Positions 7,775 to 14,897 of a stretch of DNA of 39,928 nt are shown here, piece after piece. Position 1 is the first letter of the stretch, and each line of letters opens with the position of its first letter. The notes below the pieces were generated by a model that saw only the letters and a list, made by a program, of their open reading frames with translations, did no database searches and was not told the origin of the DNA. Made by a program: the position numbers and the translations under genes. The stretch spans positions 1 to 39,928 of the forward strand of contig NZ_CACSJA010000045.1 in NCBI RefSeq assembly GCF_902706035.1. The letters run 5' to 3'. Source of the DNA: Pantoea sp. 18069 (GTDB lineage: Bacteria > Pseudomonadota > Gammaproteobacteria > Burkholderiales > Burkholderiaceae_C).

Positions 7775-8601
7775 CCACCCCGACCCACTTGCCCATCACC
7801 ACGGACGCAGCGGCGGACAAGGGCGCATCGCTGGCCATCGTCCTTCTGAGTCGCGGCGCCGCCTACGCCAACGGCGCGACCGAGCTGGCAGAACTGGCCC
7901 AGCGCTTGCACACCGCTGTGACCGCGCAAGGCCGGTCGCTCCTGATGGTGCAGCCGGCTTTTGTGGACCGCTCCCAGCCCGCGCTGCCCGAAGCACTGGA
8001 CCTGTGTGCGGCGGCGCAGACCATCGTCATCCTGCCGGTGATGGTGCCGGACGAACCATCACTGCGCCGCTGGCTGCACAAATTGATCATGCGCTGGCGT
8101 GCCAGCCATGTAGGCATCGATGACCGCCCGCGCCTGATCTTTGCCCAGCCCCTGCTGCAGACACCGCAGCTGGCCGATGTGCTGGCCCTGACTGTTCAAG
8201 AGGTGTTGACGCGACCCGATGCACAGGATGTGCCCGGCGTGGTGGGCGACGATGACTGGGAGCACGACCCCAAGGGCTGGTCCATGGTGCCCGAGCACCA
8301 GCACCATGTGCTGTGGTGCATGGGACCGCGCTGCGCGGCCAAGGGTGCGGTGCAGCTGTGGCCCGAATTGGCGCATACGGTTCGCGAAAGCCCCGGCCTC
8401 AAGAAAAAGGTGATGCTGTTGCAGACCAGTTGCCAGTACCCCTGCAACCATGGTCCCTTGATGATCGTCTATCCCGGCGGTCAGTGGTACGGCCCGATGG
8501 ACCGCTCCAATATCGCGCCCGTGCTGAGCCAGCATGTGCTGCACGACCAGGTGAACGAGGATTTACGCGTCCATGGACCACGCACAGTGGTCCGCATCTA
8601 G
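7771..8601 (+). CDS. CbiX-like domain fused to thioredoxin-like [2Fe-2S] ferredoxin domain
   Basis: Encodes 276 aa. Residues about 20-145 resemble a CbiX (sirohydrochlorin cobaltochelatase) domain: ASLAIVLLSRGAAYANGATELAELAQRL and a second half with TIVILPVMVPDEPSLRRWL. The metal-chelating histidines expected in CbiX (a His-Gly at the end of the first strand and a His after the second half-strand) are not there; the equivalent places read SRGA and VPDE. Residues about 178-245 form a short [2Fe-2S] ferredoxin domain with C183-x4-C188 and C221-x3-C225 (WCMGPRC and TSCQYPC, then MIVYPGGQWYG). It is translationally coupled to the BtuD-like ATPase. A role in corrinoid or cobalt handling, perhaps redox or metal binding instead of chelatase activity, is inferred. 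Confidence 0.7.
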   Translation: MTTPTHLPITTDAAADKGASLAIVLLSRGAAYANGATELAELAQRLHTAVTAQGRSLLMVQPAFVDRSQPALPEALDLCAAAQTIVILPVMVPDEPSLRRWLHKLIMRWRASHVGIDDRPRLIFAQPLLQTPQLADVLALTVQEVLTRPDAQDVPGVVGDDDWEHDPKGWSMVPEHQHHVLWCMGPRCAAKGAVQLWPELAHTVRESPGLKKKVMLLQTSCQYPCNHGPLMIVYPGGQWYGPMDRSNIAPVLSQHVLHDQVNEDLRVHGPRTVVRI

Positions 8602-8663
8602 GAACATGTTCAAAGCCTTTTGGGCCAGAGCGCCAGGAATGCCAGATGCAGGTCTTGATCGCG

Positions 8664-9956
8664 TCAGCGCAGGCGCTGCAGCAAATCCAGCGTCGGATAG
8701 CCGTCCGCCGGCAGGCCCAGGCTAAGCTGGTATTGACGAACGCCGCGCCGCGTGGCCGGGCCCATGGCGCCGTCGGGCGTTCCGCTGTCGAAGCCACGTG
8801 CGTTCAGCGCCGTCTGCAACGCCCTCACCTGGCTGCTTGTCAGGGCCTGCAGATCGCGCGGCCAGGAGGCCTGCACCGCGGGGCCGCCCATCAGCTTTTG
8901 CGCCAACAGGCCGACGGCAAGCGCATAACTGGTCGAGTTGTTGTAGCGCAGTATCGTGCGGAAGTTGGCTCCGACCAGGAAGGCCGGCCCGCGTGCGCTG
9001 GCGGGAAGCAAAATCGTGGCGCCCTCCAACGCCGGCAGCGGCGCGCCGTCCATGGACTGCACACCCTCGCTTGCCCATTGGGCTGTCGGCTGCCGCAGGT
9101 CGGCGTCGGCGCGCGCGTGGTCGAATCCCCGCGGCAAGCGGACCTCGAGCCCCCACGGCTGGCCGGCTTGCCATCCGGAGCGTGCCAGGAAGTTCGCGGT
9201 CGAAGCCATCACATCGGGAACGCTCCCCCAGATGTCGCGGCGGCCGTCGCCATCGGCATCGACCGCGTACGCCAGAAAGTTCGAGGGCAGGAATTGCGTC
9301 TGGCCCATGGCCCCGGCCCACGAACCTATCATCTGCGCGCGGGCTATGTCACGGTTTTGCAGGATTTTCAATGCGGCGAGCAACTGGCCACGCGCCCACG
9401 CTTCGCGGCGGCCCTCGAAGCCCAGCGTCGCCAGGGCGTCTATGGTCGGAATGTCGCCGACGTTGCTGCCGTAATTGCTCTCCAGGCCCCAGATCGCGAC
9501 GAGGACTTCTGTCGGGACGCCGTAACGCGCTGCAATGGTGTCGACTTCGGGGCGCAGTTGCCGCAATTTGTCCTGGCCACGGACGATTCGCTGCGTCGAC
9601 AGCGCGCTGTCGAGGTAGTCCCACACCGTGCGGGTGAACTCGGGCTGCGCACTATCCAATGCGACGACGCGCGGGACGAAGCGCACGCCATCGAATGCCC
9701 ATTGGAGCGTTGCCTCGTCGATGCCGGCTGCGCGTGCGCTGGTGCTGAACTCGGCCACCCAGCGGGCAAACTTCTGGCTGTGTTCGACCTCGCCGGACAG
9801 GGCCGGACTCGCGCCGACCATCGATGGCGCAGGTGCCTCGGTTTCAACCGATGGTGCGGAGGTGCAAGCCGCAACGGCGAAGAGCGCCAGCAAACCGGGA
9901 ACAAGCCAGCGGCGAGCCGGTGCTGAAAAATGGGATGTTATTTGCATTCGTCCCAT
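8664..9956 (-). CDS. Lytic murein transglycosylase, MltB-type with peptidoglycan-binding domain
   Basis: Encodes 430 aa. An N-terminal signal with lipobox (FAVAAC, Cys31) predicts a lipoprotein. The SLT_2/MltB catalytic domain spans roughly residues 60-350, with the catalytic Glu159 in WGLESNYGSNVG, and MGQTQFLPSNFLAYAVDADGDGRRDIW, a strongly conserved MltB block. The last 60 residues are a PG_binding_1 domain (SSQVRALQTALNARGFDSGTPDGAMGPATRRGVRQYQ). It cleaves glycan strands with formation of 1,6-anhydro ends. Two near starts exist (9956 and 9947); the second has a GGGA upstream. The gene is convergent with the B12 uptake operon, 62 bp apart, with no clear terminator between. Confidence 0.9.
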   Translation of the reverse strand: MGRMQITSHFSAPARRWLVPGLLALFAVAACTSAPSVETEAPAPSMVGASPALSGEVEHSQKFARWVAEFSTSARAAGIDEATLQWAFDGVRFVPRVVALDSAQPEFTRTVWDYLDSALSTQRIVRGQDKLRQLRPEVDTIAARYGVPTEVLVAIWGLESNYGSNVGDIPTIDALATLGFEGRREAWARGQLLAALKILQNRDIARAQMIGSWAGAMGQTQFLPSNFLAYAVDADGDGRRDIWGSVPDVMASTANFLARSGWQAGQPWGLEVRLPRGFDHARADADLRQPTAQWASEGVQSMDGAPLPALEGATILLPASARGPAFLVGANFRTILRYNNSTSYALAVGLLAQKLMGGPAVQASWPRDLQALTSSQVRALQTALNARGFDSGTPDGAMGPATRRGVRQYQLSLGLPADGYPTLDLLQRLR

Positions 9957-10045
9957 TCTCGCCGTTCTATGGAACCAGGGTGATATGGCGCCCCCGGTGC
10001 CGGTAAGGCCGCCCTGGCTGAAAACGTCAGCCCCAGCGGACTCGA

Positions 10046-10789
10046 CTACTGCGCAGGCGGCAGCGGCGCGGCCTTGGGCTTGCCCGATTCCTCGGCCTTG
10101 GCGCGCTGGCGTTCGCGGTTCTCGCGCGCTTCGCGCTGCTTTTCTTCGTAGCGCTGGCGTGAGGCGGCGCGGCGCTCGGCTTCGGCCGCCTGCTTGCGCG
10201 CCTGCTCGGCCGTATGGGCCTGCTGGTGCTGGCTTTGGGCCTGGGCGCGCTCGCGCGCCTGCTGCGCGCGCAGCGCCTGCGCTTCGACCAGGTCTTTCGC
10301 CGTCGGTGCGCCCGGCGCAGGCCTGGGCCCGCGCACCTTGCCCTCGACGCCGGGCCTGGCATCGGTCTGCTGGTTTTTCTCTTCGACCTTCTGCTCGATC
10401 GAGCGCAGGCGATCAGCGGATTTCTCGCGCCGCTCGGCGGCGTTGATTTCGCTTTCCTGCAGGCGCAAGGCGTTGTCCGCAACGCGCGCCCGGGTGCGCA
10501 CTTCGCTCAGGCAGTCCTCGACCGCGAAACGCTGGTAGCAGGCGGTTTCTTCCTGGCTGCGGCGCTGCTGGATGGCCTCGCGCTCGGTGGCAATGCGCGC
10601 CCGCGCGGCATCGCGCTGGGCCTTGACGGCAGCGCGCTGCGCTTTCGAGGCACTGCCTTCGGCCGCAGGCGCCTTCGCCGGGGACGGGTCGGCGGCCAGC
10701 GCCAGGCCAGCGCCCAAAGGCAGGGCCACGGCCAGCGCGACAGTACGCAGCGCGGCGCGGGTACGCAGGAACAGGCGGTGCAAGGGCAT
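10046..10789 (-). CDS. Secreted coiled-coil protein of unknown function
   Basis: Encodes 247 aa; function not recognised. MPLHRLFLRTRAALRTVALAVALPLGAGLALAA is a clear signal peptide, so the product is exported. The rest is almost wholly charged helix rich in Ala, Arg, Glu and Gln, with heptad-like spacing (coiled coil at about residues 50-130 and 165-235) separated by a Pro/Gly-rich hinge (PGVEGKVRGPRPAPGAPT). One conserved-looking spot is ETACYQRFAVEDCLSEVRTRAR, where two Cys could form a disulfide in the periplasm. It starts 5 bp after the zapE stop on the same strand, so it is probably co-transcribed with zapE. The low-complexity C-terminus makes homology inference unreliable. Confidence 0.65.
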   Translation of the reverse strand: MPLHRLFLRTRAALRTVALAVALPLGAGLALAADPSPAKAPAAEGSASKAQRAAVKAQRDAARARIATEREAIQQRRSQEETACYQRFAVEDCLSEVRTRARVADNALRLQESEINAAERREKSADRLRSIEQKVEEKNQQTDARPGVEGKVRGPRPAPGAPTAKDLVEAQALRAQQARERAQAQSQHQQAHTAEQARKQAAEAERRAASRQRYEEKQREARENRERQRAKAEESGKPKAAPLPPAQ

Positions 10790-10794
10790 GGGCG

Positions 10795-11898
10795 TCAGGT
10801 CAGGCTGGTATCGACGAGGCGGTGCTCGAGTGCCAGGAATTCCTGGGACTGCATCTCGTTGAGCCGGGACACAGTGCGCGGAAATTCATGCGCGAGCGGT
10901 CCATGAGTGTAGAGCTGCTCGGGAGCCACTTCGGCCGAAAGGATGATTTTGACCCGCCGGTCATAGAGCACATCGATCAGCCAGGTGAAGCGCCGCGCGG
11001 GCGACGCCATGTTGACGGGCATGAAAGGCACGTCCGACAGCAGCACGGTATGGAACTGCGTGGCGATCTCGAGGTAGTCGTTCTGCGAGCGCGGGCCGCC
11101 GCACAGCGTCTTGAAGTCGAACCAGACCACGCCGCCCGCACGCCGGCGCGCGCGGATCTCGCGCGCCTCGATGTTCAGCACCGGGTCTTCGTCATGCACT
11201 TCGGCGAGCTGGTTGAAAGCCTCTTCCATCGCGGCATCGGCCTCGGGGCCCAGAGGCGTGTGGTAGAGCTTGACCATTTCCAGCGTGCGCCGGCGATAGT
11301 CGGTGCCGTTGTCGACATTCACGATGTCCATGCGCTCGTTGAGCAAGGCAATCGCCGGCAGGATGCGGTCGCGGTGCAGGCCGTTGGGGTACAGGCCGTC
11401 GGGCGTGAAGTTCGACGTGGTCACAAAACCCACGCCGTTGTCGAACAGGGCCACGAGCAGCCGGTAGAGGATCATCGCGTCCGTGATGTCCGCGACATGG
11501 AACTCGTCAAAGCAGATGAGCTTGTATTTCTTGGCGATGTTCGCCGCGAGCACATCGAGCGGGTCCTGCACGCCTTGCAGGCCCGCGAGTTCGCGGTGCA
11601 CTTCGCGCATGAACTCATGGAAGTGCAGGCGCGCCTTGCGCTTGAGCGGCACGGCGTCGAAGAAGCATTCCATCAGAAAGCTCTTGCCGCGCCCCACGCC
11701 GCCATACATGTAGACGCCGCGCGGAATCTCCGGGCGGTTGATCAGCTTCTTGAACGCGTTCGATCGCTTGCCCTTGTAGGCCGCCCATTCATCCGCGCAG
11801 CGCTGCAAGGCCTCGACGGCGCGCAACTGGGCAGGATCGCTTTGAAAACCTTTAGCAAGCAACTCGGCCTCATAGGCCTTACGAACAGACTGGGACAT
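10795..11898 (-). CDS. zapE: Cell division protein ZapE (AFG1-like ATPase)
   Basis: Encodes 367 aa from ATG 11898 (MSQSVRKAYEAELLAKGFQ); the frame is open 21 codons further up without a family match. Walker A GGVGRGKS at residues 66-73, Walker B LICFDEF at about 128-133, the ZapE/AFG1 block FHVADITDAMILYRLL, a TSNFTPDGLYPNGLHRDRILPAI sensor region and the C-terminal SQEFLALEHR are all present. ZapE is a P-loop ATPase reported to act on the Z-ring late in division or under low oxygen. It is single-copy here and heads a probable two-gene transcript with the coiled-coil secreted protein. Confidence 0.92.
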   Translation of the reverse strand: MSQSVRKAYEAELLAKGFQSDPAQLRAVEALQRCADEWAAYKGKRSNAFKKLINRPEIPRGVYMYGGVGRGKSFLMECFFDAVPLKRKARLHFHEFMREVHRELAGLQGVQDPLDVLAANIAKKYKLICFDEFHVADITDAMILYRLLVALFDNGVGFVTTSNFTPDGLYPNGLHRDRILPAIALLNERMDIVNVDNGTDYRRRTLEMVKLYHTPLGPEADAAMEEAFNQLAEVHDEDPVLNIEAREIRARRRAGGVVWFDFKTLCGGPRSQNDYLEIATQFHTVLLSDVPFMPVNMASPARRFTWLIDVLYDRRVKIILSAEVAPEQLYTHGPLAHEFPRTVSRLNEMQSQEFLALEHRLVDTSLT

Positions 11899-11964
11899 GC
11901 GGGTGATCTGACGGTGCAAGTGTGAAATGACAAAAGCCGAAAGCACCTGGCAAGCAGACACTTT

Positions 11965-11993
11965 CGGCCGGGCCGCGATCGGCCGGGCCGCGA
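11965..11993. repeat. Short GC-rich tandem duplication
   Basis: CGGCCGGGCCGCGA occurs at 11965-11978 and again at 11980-11993 (15-bp period) in the 151-bp gap between zapE and lpdA. Probably replication slippage; no function seen. Confidence 0.6.
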
Positions 11994-12008
11994 CTCGGCG
12001 GATGCGGC

Positions 12009-12029
12009 GCCCTGAAACCGGTTCAGGGC
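12009..12029 (-). terminator. Hairpin downstream of lpdA, weak terminator candidate
   Basis: GCCCTGAA-ACCGG-TTCAGGGC is a perfect 8-bp inverted repeat 21 bp past the lpdA stop (reading the minus strand). It lacks a U-tract, so it may stabilise the mRNA 3' end or work with Rho instead of acting as an intrinsic terminator. Confidence 0.4.
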
Positions 12030-12049
12030 CCGCTGCGAACGCAGGTGAA

Positions 12050-13477
12050 TCAGAAGTTCAGCGTGCGCTTGTCGACGGCCAGCGCCGCTTCCTTGGTCGA
12101 TTCCGACAGCGAGGGATGGGCATGGCAGATGCGCGCGATGTCTTCGCTCGAGGCCTTGAATTCCATCGCCACGACGGCTTCGGAAATCAGCTCGGAGACC
12201 ATGGGGCCGACCATGTGCACGCCCAGGATCTCATCGGTCTCGGCATCGGCCAGGAACTTGACCATGCCGGTCGTGTCGCCCAGCGCGCGCGCGCGGCCGT
12301 TGGCCAGGAACGGGAAGGTGCCGGCCTTGTACTTGACGCCGTCGGCCTTGAGTTGCTGCTCGGTGCGCCCCACCCATGCCACTTCGGGGCTGGTGTAGAT
12401 CACCGAAGGCAGGGTCGCGAAGTTCACGTGACCGTGCTGGCCGGCCATGCGCTCGGCCACGGCCACGCCTTCTTCCTCGGCCTTGTGCGCGAGCATGGGG
12501 CCACGCACCACGTCGCCCACGGCCCAGACGCCGGGCAGGTTGGTCTTGCAGTCGTCGTCGACGATGATCGCGCCGCGCTCGTCCAGGGCCAGGCCCACGG
12601 CTTCGGCGTTCAGGCCGATGGTGTTGGCGCTGCGGCCGATCGAGACGATCAGCTTGTCCACAGCCAGCGTCAGGGCTTCGCCCTTGGCGTTGGTGTAGGC
12701 CACGGTCACGCCCTGGTCGCTGACCTGGATGTCACCGACCTTGACGCCGGTTTCGATCTTCAGGCCCTGCTTGTCGAAAGCCTTCTTGGCTTCCTTGGCG
12801 ATCTGCTCGTCGACCACGGGCAGGAACTTGTCCATGCCTTCGAGCACGGTCACTTCCGTGCCCAGACGGCGCCAGACCGAGCCCATTTCCAGGCCGATCA
12901 CGCCGGCGCCGATCAGGCCCAGCTTCGCGGGCACGGTGCCCAGGCGCAGCGCGCCGTCGTTCGACAGCACGTTGACTTCGTCGAACGGCACGCCGGGCAG
13001 CGCGCGGGCGTTCGAGCCCGTGGCGACCACGACCTGCTTGGCCGTCAGCGTTTCTTCTTCCTTGCCGGCCACGCGGATTTCGTAGCCGCCGTCAGCGGCC
13101 TTGACGAACGAGCCACGGCCGTGGAAGAACGTGACCTTGTTCTTCTTGAACAGGTACAGGATGCCGTCGTTGTTCTGCTTCACGATCGCGTCCTTGCGGC
13201 CGATCATCTTCGCCACGTCCATGCCCACTTCGCCCGTGGAGATGCCATGGTCGGCGAAGTGCAGCTTCGCATGCTCGAAGTGCTCGGACGACTGCAGCAG
13301 CGCCTTGGAGGGGATGCAGCCGACGTTGGTGCAGGTGCCGCCGGGTGCGGGACCGCCCTTTTCATTCTTCCATTCGTCGATACAGGCGACGTTGAAGCCC
13401 AGCTGGGCTGCGCGGATGGCGGCGATGTAGCCGCCGGGGCCGGCGCCGATCACGATGACGTCAAATTGCTTGCTCAT
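12050..13477 (-). CDS. lpdA: Dihydrolipoamide dehydrogenase, E3 of 2-oxoglutarate dehydrogenase complex
   Basis: Encodes 475 aa, full length for E3. FAD-binding GAGPGGYIAAIRAAQLG at the N-terminus, the redox disulfide in GGTCTNVGCIPSK, NAD-binding GAGVIGLEMGSVWRRLGTEVTVLE, the second FAD block TNLPGVWAVGDVV, and the active-site His-Glu pair in CHAHPSLSE are all intact. It reoxidises the dihydrolipoyl arm of the E2 subunit encoded just upstream and passes electrons to NAD+. It follows sucB on the minus strand, separated by 118 bp that hold a terminator-like hairpin, so it may be expressed at a different level from sucAB. A second E3 gene ends at position 188. Confidence 0.95.
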   Translation of the reverse strand: MSKQFDVIVIGAGPGGYIAAIRAAQLGFNVACIDEWKNEKGGPAPGGTCTNVGCIPSKALLQSSEHFEHAKLHFADHGISTGEVGMDVAKMIGRKDAIVKQNNDGILYLFKKNKVTFFHGRGSFVKAADGGYEIRVAGKEEETLTAKQVVVATGSNARALPGVPFDEVNVLSNDGALRLGTVPAKLGLIGAGVIGLEMGSVWRRLGTEVTVLEGMDKFLPVVDEQIAKEAKKAFDKQGLKIETGVKVGDIQVSDQGVTVAYTNAKGEALTLAVDKLIVSIGRSANTIGLNAEAVGLALDERGAIIVDDDCKTNLPGVWAVGDVVRGPMLAHKAEEEGVAVAERMAGQHGHVNFATLPSVIYTSPEVAWVGRTEQQLKADGVKYKAGTFPFLANGRARALGDTTGMVKFLADAETDEILGVHMVGPMVSELISEAVVAMEFKASSEDIARICHAHPSLSESTKEAALAVDKRTLNF

Positions 13478-13505
13478 GTCTCAATACTCTCTCAATGCAT
13501 TTCGG

Positions 13506-13563
13506 AAAAAACCCACCGCCGTGCGTTGCGCCGCTGAACGCGGGCCGCTGGGGGGTGGGTTTT
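13506..13563 (-). terminator. Terminator-like inverted repeat between sucB and lpdA
   Basis: Read on the minus strand, AAAACCCACC pairs with GGTGGGTTTT across a 36-nt GC-rich loop that can itself fold, and the 3' arm runs into a TTTTTT tract. This has the shape of an intrinsic terminator or attenuator inside the sucA-sucB-lpdA operon. The very large loop lowers confidence. Confidence 0.45.
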
Positions 13564-13595
13564 GATGGGGCTAGTGGACCTGACCAGCGCGGGGT

Positions 13596-14852
13596 TTACA
13601 GGTCGAACAGCAGGCGTGCGGGGTCTTCCAGCGCGTCCTTCATCGCCACCAGGCCCAGCACGGCTTCGCGGCCGTCGATGATGCGGTGGTCATAGGACAT
13701 GGCGAAGTAGTTCATCGGGCGCACCACGACCTGGCCGTTTTCGACCACGGCGCGGTCCTTGGTCGCGTGCACGCCCAGGATGGCCGACTGGGGCGGGTTG
13801 ATGATGGGAGTGGACATCATCGAGCCGAAGGTGCCGCCGTTGGAGATGGAGAAGGTGCCGCCGGTCATGTCGTCCAGGCCCAGCTTGCCGTCCTTGGCCT
13901 TCTGGCCGAATTCAGCGATCTTCTTCTCGATGTCGGCAAAGCTCATCTGGTCGGCGTTGCGCAGGATGGGCACCACCAGGCCACGCGGCGAACCGACAGC
14001 GATACCGATGTCGAAGTAGCCGTGGTAGACGATGTCGTTGCCGTCCACGGAAGCGTTGAGCACCGGGTACTTCTTCAGGGCGTGCACGGCGGCCTTGACG
14101 AAGAAGGACATGAAGCCCATCTTCACGCCGTGTTCCTTGGTGAAGTCGTCCTGGAACTTCTTGCGCATGGCCATCACGGGCGCCATGTTCACTTCGTTGA
14201 ACGTGGTCAGGATGGCGTTGGTCGACTGCGATTGCAGCAGGCGCTCGGCCACGCGGGCACGCAGGCGGGTCATGGGCACGCGCTGCTCCGGACGCTCGCC
14301 CAGGTCTTGCTTGCCTGCAGGTGCGGACACCTGGGGCAGCGCCTTGGTAGGCACGCCCGTGGGTATCACGGCGGCGGTGGATTGCACGCCACCCTTGATC
14401 GCGGCCAGGGCGTCGCCCTTGGTCACGCGGCCATCCTTGCCCGAGCCCGCCACGTTGGCGGCCGACAGGTTGTTCTCGGCCAGCAGCTTGGCAGCGGCGG
14501 GCATGGCGACGTCGCCCTTGTTGCCACCGGCGGCGGGGGCTGCGGCGGCGGCAGGTGCGGCGGCGGGGGCTGCAGCAGCTGCCGGGGCAGCGGCAGCGGC
14601 GCCCGCAACGGCTTCGGTGTCGATCCTGGCGATCAGTTGCTCGGCAATCACGGTGGCGCCGTCGCCTTGCAAGATTTCGGTGATCACGCCAGCCGAAGGA
14701 GCGGGCACTTCGAGCACGACCTTGTCGGTTTCGATCTCGATCAGGATTTCATCGACAGCAACTGCTTCGCCAACCTTCTTCTTCCAGGTGAGCATGGTCG
14801 CTTCGGCGATGGATTCGGACAGCTGGGGGACTTTGACTTCTACGATAGCCAT
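13596..14852 (-). CDS. sucB: 2-oxoglutarate dehydrogenase E2, dihydrolipoyl succinyltransferase
   Basis: Encodes 418 aa from ATG 14852 (MAIVEVKVPQLSESIAEATM) with GGAAAG upstream; an ATG five codons earlier is unlikely. Domain order: lipoyl domain with the modified Lys in EIETDKVVLEV (about residue 43), an Ala/Pro flexible linker (residues about 90-120), the E3/E1-binding domain (AMPAAAKLLAENNLSAANVAGSGKDGRVTKGD), a second linker, and the catalytic acyltransferase domain ending in SYDHRIIDGREAV, where His and Asp are the catalytic pair. It transfers the succinyl group to CoA. It lies 45 bp after sucA on the same strand. Confidence 0.96.
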   Translation of the reverse strand: MAIVEVKVPQLSESIAEATMLTWKKKVGEAVAVDEILIEIETDKVVLEVPAPSAGVITEILQGDGATVIAEQLIARIDTEAVAGAAAAAPAAAAAPAAAPAAAAAPAAGGNKGDVAMPAAAKLLAENNLSAANVAGSGKDGRVTKGDALAAIKGGVQSTAAVIPTGVPTKALPQVSAPAGKQDLGERPEQRVPMTRLRARVAERLLQSQSTNAILTTFNEVNMAPVMAMRKKFQDDFTKEHGVKMGFMSFFVKAAVHALKKYPVLNASVDGNDIVYHGYFDIGIAVGSPRGLVVPILRNADQMSFADIEKKIAEFGQKAKDGKLGLDDMTGGTFSISNGGTFGSMMSTPIINPPQSAILGVHATKDRAVVENGQVVVRPMNYFAMSYDHRIIDGREAVLGLVAMKDALEDPARLLFDL

Positions 14853-14897
14853 GGTGTTTCTTTCCAAAAGGTTTGTACTGATTTCGGGTTTCCGGCC

